Shown one piece after another: positions 1-8,338 of a stretch of 64,000 nt of DNA; position 1 is the stretch's first letter, and every line of letters begins with the position of its first letter. Source of the stretch: JANYHF01 sp963732765. GTDB lineage: Bacteria > Pseudomonadota > Alphaproteobacteria > Rhizobiales > Hyphomicrobiaceae. The DNA is taken from assembly GCA_963732765.1 (NCBI GenBank), contig CAVTAS010000010.1:1086040-1150039 (forward strand), read 5' to 3'. Position numbers and translations under genes: made by a program. Below the pieces are notes generated by a model. It did no database searches and was not told where the DNA came from. It saw nothing but the letters and a program-made list of their open reading frames with translations.

Positions 1-2
1 TG

Positions 3-380
3 GCGGCATCAGTGCTGTGTCTGTGCTTTGGAACCCTGATCCGCCGCGCCCTTGTGGACCATCCCGAGCGCGTCGGCAATTTCTTGCGCATCGCCGGCTT
101 CATGGCCTTCGCCCAGGTGGTGGGCGCAGCCGCCACGATTGTGGGGCTGATCTCGCTCGCCATGAACGCAGACGTCCATCTCGACTGGCCGAGCCTCAAC
201 GTCATCGCCTTCAGCACCGTGGCGTTGGCCGTCATCAGTGCGCGGGCCCTGCTGTCGCTTGCGACCGGCGTGCCCGCACAACCGGTTGAGGCCCCCAGCG
301 CCCGTCCGCACGGAGCGGTCGCCGCCCCGGCCCCGTGGCAGGCGCCACGCGCCTCGTTGCGCACGACCTCAGCCCGCTGA
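3..380 (+). CDS. Partial small membrane protein, unknown function
   Basis: The frame is open to the left edge of the window, so the start is probably outside; a GTG at 12 is the first possible start inside. The visible part has two hydrophobic stretches (around FMAFAQVVGAAATIVGLIS and VIAFSTVALAVISARALLSL) followed by a Pro/Ala-rich tail, which suggests an inner-membrane protein with a disordered C-terminus. It converges on mepA. I do not recognise a family. The minus-strand frame over the same bases is a shadow. Confidence 0.4.
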   Translation, partial: AASVLCLCFGTLIRRALVDHPERVGNFLRIAGFMAFAQVVGAAATIVGLISLAMNADVHLDWPSLNVIAFSTVALAVISARALLSLATGVPAQPVEAPSARPHGAVAAPAPWQAPRASLRTTSAR

Positions 381-393
381 ACGATCCCACGCC

Positions 394-1545
394 TCAGCGC
401 TTGGCGAGTGCGGTCCTGGCTGGGCTCGGTTCGGGCATTGGCACATCCTCGGCAATCGGTGCGACCCGGGCCAGCAGCGGCGGCTTGCCATCGGCCAACA
501 CGGTGCTGCAATCGGGCGGCAGATCGGCCAAGGTCACTTGGCGCCGTTGGGCCGGCGGGGCCTTGGGAACAATCGGGGCGGCGACAACCGGCTTGGGCGG
601 CGGCTCCTGTGGCAGCGGCACCTTGGCGTTTTCGGCGGCTTTGTCGACCTTTGGCGCTGCGGGCGGTGGAACGCGCTTGGCCACCCGCTTCAACCAGCCT
701 TCCAGTTCCTTACCGCAGCCGTCGTCCGGACTGGGCTCGACCTGTGGTATGCACGACGCCAGACCCGGCGGGCACTTCAGCCGCACATGGAAATGGTCGT
801 TGTGCAGATAATAGGCCCGCACTTTGGTCATCCAGCGGCGGTCGGCCTGGGGGGCGTCGCACAACGCCTTCTTGATCGTGGGATGGACGAAAATGCGCGC
901 CACCTCGGGATAACTCGCCGCGCGGCGCAGCAGCCGGACCCAGCCTTCGTGCCAATGGTCGGCATTCACGGTCGCCCCGTCGTTCTCGGCCAGGAATTCG
1001 GGCGCCATGGTCTCGCGCTCGGACGGGCTCAGCTCTTTGGCGGGCATCGGCGAGAACCAGATATCGACATCGAGCCCGCTCTGGTGGCTGGCATGGCCGG
1101 TCAGCATCGGCCCCCCGCGCGGTTGCGACATGTCACCGATCAACAGTCCCGGCCAGCGCTCGCGCGTTTTCATGTCGTTGGCAAAGCGGGTGATATAGTT
1201 GACCAGCTCGGGATGGCCCCAGTGGCGATTGCGCGACGGGCGCATGATCTGCCAGCCTGGTCCGGTTGGCGCGAGCGAGGCCGCGCCAGCCAGGCAGCCG
1301 CGGGCATAGGAGCCGACAGGCTTGGGCGTGGCGGTTGTCGAAGGCGTGAGCACAAAGCCGAACTGCGCCCTGGCCGGGATCGGCTCCGGGGCGGTGAGTT
1401 TGGCCGGGCGCTGCAGCGCGACCTTGGCCGCAGCGGCTTGCGCCGGTTCGGCCGGGTCGGACAACAGTCCCCCGCGGCCATTGTAGGCGTGGGCGACGGT
1501 TGCGACGGCGCCGATCGCGCACAGCACCAGCAGCGATGTTCTCAT
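394..1545 (-). CDS. mepA: Penicillin-insensitive murein endopeptidase (M74)
   Basis: A 383-aa periplasmic enzyme of the MepA family, which cleaves D-alanyl-meso-diaminopimelyl cross-links in peptidoglycan. I chose the ATG at 1545 because it opens a clear signal peptide (MRTSLLVLCAIGAVATVAHA); the 40 codons upstream look non-coding. Family zinc-site motifs are visible: GHASHQSGLDVDIW at about residues 150-162 (His and Asp ligands) and NDHFHVRLKCP at about 249-259 (HxH). The first 80 residues after the signal are low-complexity, and so is the C-terminal 80-residue Pro/Ala/Lys-rich tail, which is longer than in the enterobacterial enzyme. No frameshift. It stands alone downstream of glyS on the same strand. 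Confidence 0.93.
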   Translation of the reverse strand: MRTSLLVLCAIGAVATVAHAYNGRGGLLSDPAEPAQAAAAKVALQRPAKLTAPEPIPARAQFGFVLTPSTTATPKPVGSYARGCLAGAASLAPTGPGWQIMRPSRNRHWGHPELVNYITRFANDMKTRERWPGLLIGDMSQPRGGPMLTGHASHQSGLDVDIWFSPMPAKELSPSERETMAPEFLAENDGATVNADHWHEGWVRLLRRAASYPEVARIFVHPTIKKALCDAPQADRRWMTKVRAYYLHNDHFHVRLKCPPGLASCIPQVEPSPDDGCGKELEGWLKRVAKRVPPPAAPKVDKAAENAKVPLPQEPPPKPVVAAPIVPKAPPAQRRQVTLADLPPDCSTVLADGKPPLLARVAPIAEDVPMPEPSPARTALAKR

Positions 1546-1636
1546 GCTCTCAAACCTCGCCGTTTGTATCATCGGGCCAGTTTCGGTTATCGGGCCGGAC
1601 AGAACAAGCGGCTTTTTTGGGGCAGTGATGTACGGC

Positions 1637-3736
1637 CTACCCCTCGATCTTGCCGAAGTCGGCAACGGCGCGGGTTGCGCTGCGGATCTGAGCCAGCAGG
1701 TTCAGGCGATTGATGCGCAGAGCCGGCTCGTCGGCGTTGACGGTCACTTTATCGAAAAAGGCGTCCACCGGCGCGCGCAGGCTGGCGATGGCGCTCATGG
1801 CGGCGGCGAAGTCTTCGGCGGCAGTTGCTTTGTCGGCAGCGCCCGTTGATTCGGCGATGGCCTTGGCGAGCGCCTTTTCTTCGGGCAATTCCAGCTTCTT
1901 GGCGTTGATCTGGCCTGAGAAGGTGGTTTTGTCCTTCTTTTCCTCGATGCGGAGAATGTTGGCCGCACGCTTGGTGCCGGCCAGCAGGTTCTTGCCGTCA
2001 TCGGTGGAAAGGAACGCCGAGAGAGCGTCGACGCGGCGCACGATCATCAAGAGGTCGTCCTGGCTGCCGAGCGCCATCACAGCGTCAACCAAGTCATGTC
2101 GGGCACCCTGCTCGCGCAGCTGGACTTTCAGCCGGTCGGCCAGAAATCCGAACAGGTCATCGGCAACCGCCTCCCATGGCGGGAGGACATAGGAAACGCC
2201 GGCGCTCAGCCCGAAATCCGTCGGCATGCGTTGAGCGTGCCGGGCAGCCAAATCCTTCAAAGGCAGGCGCAGTGTGTTGTCCAAAATGATCCGCACAACG
2301 CCCAAGGCCGCGCGCCGCAGCGCGAACGGATCCTTCGAACCGGTCGGCTTTTCGTCGATAGCCCAGAAGCCCACCAGCGTATCGAGTTTGTCCGCCAGCG
2401 CCACGGCGATCGCCACCGGCTCCTTCGGCACACCATCGCCCTGGCCGCGCGGCCAGTAGTGCTGTTCGATGGCATGCGCGATCGAGGCCTTGGTTCCCGC
2501 CGCTTCGGCCAAGTAGCGCCCTATCAACCCCTGCAGCTCTGGGAACTCTCCGACCACGCCCGAAACCAGGTCGGCCTTGGCCAATTGCGCCGCGCGCCGG
2601 CATTCGGCTTTATCGGCCTTCACCAGCGACGAGAGATCCTCCGCCAACGCTGCAATACGCTCGACACGCTCGTACTGCGTGCCCAGCTTCTCGTGGAACG
2701 TGATGGATCGCAGCTGCGACCACATCTCATCCATCGGGCGCTTGAGGTCCTGGTCCCAGAAGAACTTGGCGTCGGAGAGGCGGGCACGGATCACCTTCTC
2801 GTTGCCGCCGACGATAGTGGCGCCGCCATCTTCTGGATCAAGGTTGGCGACCAACAGGAAGCGGTGGGCGAGCTTCTTGGTTTTCGGATCGCGCAACGAG
2901 AAGCACTTCTGGTGCGCCTTCATCGCGGTTGTCAGCACTTCGCCGGGCACAGCCAGGAACGCCGCATCGAACGTACCCATCATGACGTTTGGCCACTCCG
3001 TGAGCCCCGCGTTCTCGGCACGCAAGGCCGGGTCGTGGATCAGCTCCAGCTTGTGGTCCGCCGCCAACTTGCCCGCCTGCCCTTCGATCACCAGCTCGCG
3101 AGCCGCGGAATCAATCAGCACATGGGCTGCCGCCAGCTTCTCCTGATAGTCGGCGAAATCCTTGATCTCGATGGGGCCGGCGGAATGAAAGCGATGCCCG
3201 AAGGTGACCGCGCCCGACGCGATGCCCTCGACCTCGAACGGCACCACCTTGCCACCAAGCAGGCAGATCAGGCTCTTCAAGGGGCGTACCCAGCGCATCT
3301 TGTGGCTGCCCCAGCGCATGCTCTTAGGCCAGACGAAACGAGCCAGGATCGAGGGAACCAACTCGGCGATGATAGCCTCGGCCGCCCGCCCTGGCTTCTT
3401 GATACGGGCGACATAGAAATCGCCCTTCTTGTCGTTGACAACAGTCGCCTCGGCCAGCGAGGCAAGGCCGGCCGACTTGAGAAACCCCTGCACCGCCCCC
3501 TCGGGCGCACCGACACGCGGCCCCTTGCGCTCGTCTTCGACATCGGCCGATTTCGCCGCCAGGTCGCCAATCACGACGATCAGACGGCGCGGTGTCACGA
3601 ACGCTTTGGCCGCGCCATGTTCGAGCCCAGCCGCAGTCAGCCCCTCGGTGAGCATGCTCTTGAGGTCATCCGCGGCCCGCACCTGCATGCGCGCGGGGAT
3701 CTCTTCGCAGAAGACTTCGAGCAACAGTTCTGACAT
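1637..3736 (-). CDS. glyS: Glycyl-tRNA synthetase beta subunit
   Basis: The 699-aa beta subunit of the bacterial alpha2beta2 glycyl-tRNA synthetase, full length for the family. The N-terminus MSELLLEVFCEEIPARMQ is the typical family start, followed by the body with the TEWPNVMMGTF segment and an HD-like region. The C-terminal part carries the anticodon-binding (DALR-like) domain with FFDKVTVNADEPALRINRL. It works with GlyQ to charge tRNA-Gly in the cytoplasm. In many alphaproteobacteria glyQ and glyS are close together; here they are separated by about 1 kb holding a toxin-antitoxin pair on the opposite strand and a small membrane-protein gene. Confidence 0.97.
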   Translation of the reverse strand: MSELLLEVFCEEIPARMQVRAADDLKSMLTEGLTAAGLEHGAAKAFVTPRRLIVVIGDLAAKSADVEDERKGPRVGAPEGAVQGFLKSAGLASLAEATVVNDKKGDFYVARIKKPGRAAEAIIAELVPSILARFVWPKSMRWGSHKMRWVRPLKSLICLLGGKVVPFEVEGIASGAVTFGHRFHSAGPIEIKDFADYQEKLAAAHVLIDSAARELVIEGQAGKLAADHKLELIHDPALRAENAGLTEWPNVMMGTFDAAFLAVPGEVLTTAMKAHQKCFSLRDPKTKKLAHRFLLVANLDPEDGGATIVGGNEKVIRARLSDAKFFWDQDLKRPMDEMWSQLRSITFHEKLGTQYERVERIAALAEDLSSLVKADKAECRRAAQLAKADLVSGVVGEFPELQGLIGRYLAEAAGTKASIAHAIEQHYWPRGQGDGVPKEPVAIAVALADKLDTLVGFWAIDEKPTGSKDPFALRRAALGVVRIILDNTLRLPLKDLAARHAQRMPTDFGLSAGVSYVLPPWEAVADDLFGFLADRLKVQLREQGARHDLVDAVMALGSQDDLLMIVRRVDALSAFLSTDDGKNLLAGTKRAANILRIEEKKDKTTFSGQINAKKLELPEEKALAKAIAESTGAADKATAAEDFAAAMSAIASLRAPVDAFFDKVTVNADEPALRINRLNLLAQIRSATRAVADFGKIEG

Positions 3737-3830
3737 GGGAGATCCTTGGGGGCGGCAGCGATAGCGATTATGGTGTTCAAGTGCTTAGGCCGTTCGGGCG
3801 ACGCTGCCAAGTCGTTGCATTCCGGCCGAT

Positions 3831-3847
3831 ATACATCTACGATGTAT
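3831..3847. promoter_or_regulatory. Perfect inverted repeat upstream of the antitoxin, putative operator
   Basis: ATACATC-TAC-GATGTAT: two perfect 7-base arms with a 3-base spacer, ending 2 bases before the chosen antitoxin ATG at 3850. Autoregulation through a palindrome overlapping the promoter or start is usual for ribbon-helix-helix antitoxins, so this is a good operator candidate. Binding is inferred. Confidence 0.6.
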
Positions 3848-3849
3848 GT

Positions 3850-4167
3850 ATGCAAAAGCGCATTCCCCAACCAAAGCAGCGCATGGTCCGCAAGCAGGTC
3901 TACATCACCGCCGAACAGGACCGGCGGTTGAAAGAGCTTGCCAAGTCCGAGGGGGTTCCAGCGGCAGACATTGTCAGGCGTGGATTGCAACTCGCTATCG
4001 AGCAAAATGCGGAAGCCGAAAGGCTCGCAAGTCTGAAGGCTTACCTGCGGACAGCCAAGCCGATCTGGCAAGACCGGGACGACATGCAGGAATGGCTGCG
4101 CGACCTACGCAAAGGCGGGAGCCGCCGCATGAAGAGACTTGGGCTAATCGATAGCCAGCAGGAATGA
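3850..4167 (+). CDS. Ribbon-helix-helix (CopG-like) antitoxin
   Basis: 105 aa. The N-terminal MVRKQVYITAEQDRRLKELA and GVPAADIVRRGLQLAIEQ have the strand-helix-helix pattern of CopG/VapB-type DNA-binding antitoxins; the rest is the charged toxin-binding tail. I prefer the ATG at 3850 (MQKRIPQPKQ) because it follows the palindromic operator directly; an upstream start at 3781 would run through that operator. Its stop overlaps the start of the PIN toxin by 4 bases (ATGA), a typical toxin-antitoxin arrangement. It would neutralise the downstream RNase toxin and repress its own promoter. Confidence 0.8.
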   Translation: MQKRIPQPKQRMVRKQVYITAEQDRRLKELAKSEGVPAADIVRRGLQLAIEQNAEAERLASLKAYLRTAKPIWQDRDDMQEWLRDLRKGGSRRMKRLGLIDSQQE

Positions 4168-4535
4168 CGGTCTTACTCGACACCAGCATCCTGATCGATG
4201 TCTTGCGGGAGACCGCCCTCGCACGTGACTGGATGGCCCAGCTTGCTAGCGTTCCATCAATCTCGGTCGTCACGCTTACCGAATTGCACGCAGGCGCCAA
4301 GAGCCAGCGCGAAGAGCTGCAGATCCAGGAGCTAGCCAGACGCCTTAAGCTGTTGCCTGTGGGTTGCGAAGTCGCCATCGCCGCCGGTGCCCATATGAAG
4401 CATTTTGGCAAGAGCCACTCTGTCGAACTGGCCGACGCCTTGGTCGCCGCAACGGCCGAGCACCATAGCCTCGCGCTCGTCACGCTCAACATCAAACACT
4501 TCCCGATGTTCAAGCGGTTGCGCGCACCCTACTGA
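4164..4535 (+). CDS. vapC: VapC-type PIN-domain ribonuclease toxin
   Basis: 123 aa, one complete PIN domain. Acidic positions are in the right places: LLDTSILIDVL near the N-terminus (first Asp), TELHAGA (Glu, about residue 40), and the ELADALVAATA segment (Asp), followed by TLNIKHFPMF. PIN toxins cleave tRNA or rRNA using Mg2+ held by these acidic residues. It is translationally coupled to the antitoxin (ATGA). The pair sits between glyQ and glyS on the opposite strand to both, which suggests it was inserted into the synthetase locus. Confidence 0.87.
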   Translation: MTVLLDTSILIDVLRETALARDWMAQLASVPSISVVTLTELHAGAKSQREELQIQELARRLKLLPVGCEVAIAAGAHMKHFGKSHSVELADALVAATAEHHSLALVTLNIKHFPMFKRLRAPY

Positions 4536-4750
4536 ACCGCTTCCAGCACCGGCGGATAGCCCAGCGCGATCATCACCGCTTCGCCGACGTCGCGCACGGC
4601 GCCGGTTGCCGACAGATAGCCAAGTCCCACCACCAGCAGCGCCAGGAAGAACCACTGCAGCATGCGGTAGCGGCGCAGCAGCCAATAGGCCACGATCATC
4701 GGCGGCAGGCCCAAAGCGAACATGCCGGCAAGCGCGGTCGACAAGGTCAT
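4529..4750 (-). CDS. Small membrane protein downstream of glyQ
   Basis: 73 aa from the ATG at 4748-4750. Two predicted membrane segments: LAGMFALGLPPMIVAYWLL and MLQWFFLALLVVGLGYLSA, separated by a basic turn (RRYRM). It lies 25 bases downstream of the glyQ stop on the same strand, so it is probably co-transcribed, and its 3' end overlaps the vapC stop by 7 bases. No family recognised. A small membrane protein is often seen in the glyQ-glyS interval of related bacteria, but its role is unknown. Confidence 0.65.
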   Translation of the reverse strand: MTLSTALAGMFALGLPPMIVAYWLLRRYRMLQWFFLALLVVGLGYLSATGAVRDVGEAVMIALGYPPVLEAVQ

Positions 4751-4775
4751 GACGTATCCCCCTTTTTTTCGCGGA

Positions 4776-5735
4776 CTAGGCCCGTCCACCCTCGGTCGCC
4801 AGCCATGCCCCACAACAAGCTTTGGCCAGCTCACGCACGCGCAGGATGTAGCTCTGCCGCTCGGTCACCGAAATGATGCCGCGCGCGTCCATCAGATTGA
4901 ACACATGGCTGGCCTTGATGCATTGGTCGTAGGCCGGCAGCGCCATCAGATGCTCGTTGGCATTTGCGCCGCCCTTCTTGAGCAGCGACTGGCACTCGGC
5001 CTCGGCGTCCTTGAAATGCTGCATCAGGAGATCGGTGTTAGCGTGCTCGAAGTTGAAGCGCGAGTACTCTTGCTCGGCCTGCAGGAACACATCGCCGTAG
5101 CTGAGTTTTCGGGCATCGTCGCGGCCATTGAAGTTGAGATCGTAGACCCGGTCGACACCCTGGACATACATGGCCAGGCGTTCCAGCCCATAGGTCAGTT
5201 CGCCCGACACAGGATCGCAGTCGTAGCCGCCGACTTGCTGGAAGTAGGTGAACTGCGAGACCTCCATGCCATCGCACCAGACCTCCCAGCCCAGACCCCA
5301 GGCGCCCAGCGTCGGGCTCTCCCAGTCGTCCTCGACAAAGCGCAGGTCGTGCAGTTTGGGATCGATGCCGATGGCATAGAGCGAGCCCAGGTACAGGTCC
5401 TGGAAATCGTCCGGCGACGGCTTCATGATCACCTGGAACTGGTAGTAATGCTGTAGCCGGTTCGGGTTCTCGCCGTAGCGTCCGTCCTTGGGCCGCCTAG
5501 AGGGCTGCACATAGGCCGCGTTCCAAGGTTTTGGCCCCAGCGAGCGCAGCGTCGTCGCGGGATGAAACGTGCCCGCCCCAACCTCCATGTCGTAGGGCTG
5601 CAGGATGACACACCCCTGCTCGGCCCAATAGCGCTGCAGCGTCAGGATCAGGTCCTGGAACGAGCGCTCCGGATGGAGGCCGTAGGCATTGCCGGACGAA
5701 GCGGCGGGTTTGGATTTTGCGGCGGATTTGGGCAT
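4776..5735 (-). CDS. glyQ: Glycyl-tRNA synthetase alpha subunit
   Basis: 319 aa, the catalytic class II core of the alpha2beta2 enzyme, which activates glycine with ATP. Conserved segments include LQRYWAEQGCVILQPYDMEV, AAYVQPSRRPKDGRYGENPN (motif 2 region) and SGELTYGLERLAMYVQGV (motif 3 region). The start at 5735 (MPKSAAKSKPAASSGNAYGL) was chosen because the longer upstream frame looks non-coding and overlaps the SDR gene region. The first 15 residues are a Lys/Ala/Ser-rich extension common in alphaproteobacteria. Confidence 0.95.
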   Translation of the reverse strand: MPKSAAKSKPAASSGNAYGLHPERSFQDLILTLQRYWAEQGCVILQPYDMEVGAGTFHPATTLRSLGPKPWNAAYVQPSRRPKDGRYGENPNRLQHYYQFQVIMKPSPDDFQDLYLGSLYAIGIDPKLHDLRFVEDDWESPTLGAWGLGWEVWCDGMEVSQFTYFQQVGGYDCDPVSGELTYGLERLAMYVQGVDRVYDLNFNGRDDARKLSYGDVFLQAEQEYSRFNFEHANTDLLMQHFKDAEAECQSLLKKGGANANEHLMALPAYDQCIKASHVFNLMDARGIISVTERQSYILRVRELAKACCGAWLATEGGRA

Positions 5736-5802
5736 GAACTGGCCGTGGCTGGAGTTGGTCCGCGGCAAGCCATAGCACAGTTGAATTGGCCGTCCACTCA
5801 AG

Positions 5803-6732
5803 TCAAAGCTGCGCGGCGATGCGCTCGGACACGTCCCACAACCGCTTGGCCAGGACCGCATCGTCGCCGTCGGCGCGCGATTTGGCGACGTTGCAGTCGG
5901 CCAGGAATTTCCCCGAGACTGCAGCCATTGCCGGCGACACGGCGGCATAGCACTGCGTCGCAGCCCCTTGCGGGATGCTCTTCAAGACCAGCAGATTGCC
6001 CAAGCCGACCACGATGGGGCTTATGAAACCCGGGATGCCTGCATGCTGCTTCAGATTGGTATCGAAAATCACGCCGGGATGAACCGCATTGGCAGTTCGC
6101 GCCGTGCCGGCAAACCGTCGCGCCAGTTCCTTGGCCAACAACAAATTCGCAAACTTCGATTGTCCGTAGGCGGTCCAGGGCTTGTAACCCTTGGCGCCGT
6201 CCAGATTATCGAACGCGATCCCCTCGGGCGGTGCGCTCTGGTGCAGGCTGCTGGAAAGCATGACCACCCGGCCGTTCGATGTCAACCGATCCAGCAGCCC
6301 GGTCACCAGCAGAAAGTGCCCGATATGATTGGTGAAAAACTGCTTCTCAAAGCCGGCAACCAACTCCAGCTTCGGCAGCGCCATGATGCCGGCATTGGCA
6401 ATGATGGCATCGAGCGGAACGGCCAAGCCCTTGATCGAAGCCACGCACGACCGCACCGAAGCCGGCTCGGCAAGCTCGCAGGCCAAGGCTGTCGACGTGC
6501 CGCCAACGGACCGGCAAGCGGCTTGCGCTTTCTCGACAGTACGCGCCGTGCCAATGACATGGGCGCCGCGCAGGGCGAGCACGCGCAGTGTCTCGAGCCC
6601 GAGACCCGAATTGCAGCCGGTTACCAGGACGGTCTTGCCCGCCAAGTCGAGACCACGCGTGACCTCTTCGGCCGTTGAGCCGTAGCCGAAACCTGAGGGG
6701 CCATTCGATTTGATCAGGGCAAGCAGGGACAT
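5803..6732 (-). CDS. Short-chain dehydrogenase/reductase
   Basis: 309 aa, an NAD(P)-dependent Rossmann oxidoreductase. The cofactor motif is VLVTGCNSGLGLETLRVL (TGxxxGxG) at about residues 34-50, NAGIMA follows, the catalytic Ser is in VVMLSSSLHQ, and YGQSKFANLLLAKEL gives the YxxxK pair. The layout resembles the retinol dehydrogenase/WW-oxidoreductase-like SDRs that act on lipophilic or steroid-like substrates, but the substrate cannot be read from sequence. It is on the same strand as its neighbours, with a 67-base gap to glyQ; no operon partner is evident. Confidence 0.88.
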   Translation of the reverse strand: MSLLALIKSNGPSGFGYGSTAEEVTRGLDLAGKTVLVTGCNSGLGLETLRVLALRGAHVIGTARTVEKAQAACRSVGGTSTALACELAEPASVRSCVASIKGLAVPLDAIIANAGIMALPKLELVAGFEKQFFTNHIGHFLLVTGLLDRLTSNGRVVMLSSSLHQSAPPEGIAFDNLDGAKGYKPWTAYGQSKFANLLLAKELARRFAGTARTANAVHPGVIFDTNLKQHAGIPGFISPIVVGLGNLLVLKSIPQGAATQCYAAVSPAMAAVSGKFLADCNVAKSRADGDDAVLAKRLWDVSERIAAQL

Positions 6733-6822
6733 GATGCAGAGGCTCCATCATTCGGCCACCCAGGAGCCACTCCCGGTGACCGCGAAAACGATTTGTACCA
6801 CTGCAACGCGTCTAGACGGTGA

Positions 6823-8208
6823 CTAGATCAGCCCCTCCGCCTTGACCTCTTTCCAGGTGAGGTCGAGGGCGGTGCGGGCCTTAGTCACCAGTTCGTCGAC
6901 CTCCGCCTCGTTGATGACGAAGGGCGGGGCGACCACCATGCGGTCCCAGCAGGCGCGCATGACGAGCCCGCTCTTGACCGAGTTGTTGCGGCACATAGTG
7001 CCAACTTTGCCTTCGTCGGCAAAGCGTTTGCGGCTCTTCTTGTTCGGCACCAGCTCCAGCGCACCGATCATGCCGGTCATACGCACTTCGCCCACCATGT
7101 CGTGATCGGCGAGGCTCGCCCAGCGCTTGCGCAGATAGGCGCCGATCCCGCTGTCGGCAGCTTGCACCAGTTTGTCTTCCTCGATGATCTTGATGTTCTC
7201 CAAGGCGGCGGCCGCGCACGCTGGGTGCCCCGCGTAGGTGTAGCCGTGGTAGAATTCACCGGCCTTTTCAATGAAGGGCAGGGCGACCTTGTCCGAAACC
7301 GCGACGGCGCCGATTGGGAGGTATCCGGAGGAGAGCCCCTTGGCCATCGCCATCAGATCGGGCTGGAACCCAAGCGACTCGCAGCCGAACCACTTCCCGG
7401 TGCGCCCAAAACCGCAGATCACTTCGTCGGCGATCAAGAGAACATTGCGTGCGCGGCAGACTTTTTCGATCTCGGGCCAATAGTTCGCGGGTGGAATGAG
7501 CACGCCCGCCGCGCCCTGGATCGGCTCGCCGATGAAGGCGCCGACATTCTCCTCGCCCAGCCAATCGATCATGTCGTTGAGTTGCTTGGCGCGCTCGCGG
7601 CCCAACTGCTCGGGCGTCATGTCGCCCTCGTGGCCGAACCAATATGGCGGGTCGATATGATGGATGCCCGGGATCGGCAGGCCGCCCTGGCGGTGCATCG
7701 CGGTCATGCCGCCGAGGCTCGCGGACCCCATGGAGGAGCCGTGATAGCCGAGCTTGCGCGAAATGATGTTGGTCTTGGCCGGCTTGCCCATCACCGACCA
7801 GTAATGCCGCACCAGCCGGATGATGGTCTCGTTGCTTTCCGAGCCCGAGCCGGTAAACATGATGTGGTTGAGATCGCCCGGCAGCACCGAGGCCAACTTC
7901 TCGGCCAGTTCGGTCACCACGGGGTGCGTACACTGAAAAAAGGTGTTGTAGAACGGCAGCACGCTCATCTGCCGGCACACGGCGTCGACGATCCGCGGCT
8001 GGCTGTAGCCGACGTTCACGCACCACAAGCCGGACATACCGTCGAGCAGCTTCTTGCCGTCGGCCTCGTAGACGTAGCAGCCCTCCGCCCGTGTGATGAC
8101 GCGCGTTTTCTGCGCGTGGATTTGTTTGCTGTCCGTGAACGGATGGAGATGATGCGCGGCGTCGGAGGCTTGAATGTCTTCGGTGGGCGGGAGGTTTTGG
8201 AGGGTCAT
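6823..8208 (-). CDS. spuC: Class III aminotransferase, putrescine-pyruvate type
   Basis: 461 aa, PLP-dependent fold type I omega-aminotransferase. Visible landmarks: DGMSGLWCVNVGYSQPRI near the N-terminus, FTGSGSESNETIIRLVRHYW (phosphate-binding region), LIADEVICGFGRTGKWFG (Asp that contacts the PLP pyridine nitrogen) and MAMAKGLSSGYLPIGAV containing the Schiff-base Lys. The sequence is closest to SpuC-type putrescine (or GABA) transaminases that use pyruvate. The neighbouring puuA-like ligase and pot importer support a role in putrescine breakdown. Substrate preference among putrescine, cadaverine and GABA is inferred. Confidence 0.88.
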   Translation of the reverse strand: MTLQNLPPTEDIQASDAAHHLHPFTDSKQIHAQKTRVITRAEGCYVYEADGKKLLDGMSGLWCVNVGYSQPRIVDAVCRQMSVLPFYNTFFQCTHPVVTELAEKLASVLPGDLNHIMFTGSGSESNETIIRLVRHYWSVMGKPAKTNIISRKLGYHGSSMGSASLGGMTAMHRQGGLPIPGIHHIDPPYWFGHEGDMTPEQLGRERAKQLNDMIDWLGEENVGAFIGEPIQGAAGVLIPPANYWPEIEKVCRARNVLLIADEVICGFGRTGKWFGCESLGFQPDLMAMAKGLSSGYLPIGAVAVSDKVALPFIEKAGEFYHGYTYAGHPACAAAALENIKIIEEDKLVQAADSGIGAYLRKRWASLADHDMVGEVRMTGMIGALELVPNKKSRKRFADEGKVGTMCRNNSVKSGLVMRACWDRMVVAPPFVINEAEVDELVTKARTALDLTWKEVKAEGLI

Positions 8209-8232
8209 GGTCGGGACTTTCCCTGGCGAAGG

Positions 8233-8326
8233 CCGTAGGGCGCAACAGCTCTTGCGTATTGCGCCGCCGGCGATTGTGGTGCGGGCGGCGGCGCAATACG
8301 GCGAAGTGGCCTATTGCGCCCTACGG
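8233..8326. repeat. Nested palindromic intergenic repeat (REP/BIME-like)
   Basis: Outer arms CCGTAGGGCGCAA (8233-8245) and its complement (8314-8326), and inner 14-base arms CGTATTGCGCCGCC (8255-8268) and complement (8287-8300). The two hairpins nest, giving a long cruciform between puuA and the aminotransferase gene. This is the pattern of intergenic REP-type elements; a transcript-stabilising or attenuating effect within the operon is possible. Confidence 0.75.
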
Positions 8327-8338
8327 TCCGCCGATGTT

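Noticed and set aside
238..1713. Plus-strand frame of 491 codons over mepA
   Set aside because: Shadow of mepA; composition is Arg/Gly/His-rich with no recognisable domain.
2096..3733. Long plus-strand frame (545 codons) over glyS
   Set aside because: It is the antisense shadow of glyS, produced by GC-rich third positions; the protein is low-complexity and Arg/Gln/His-rich with no family pattern.
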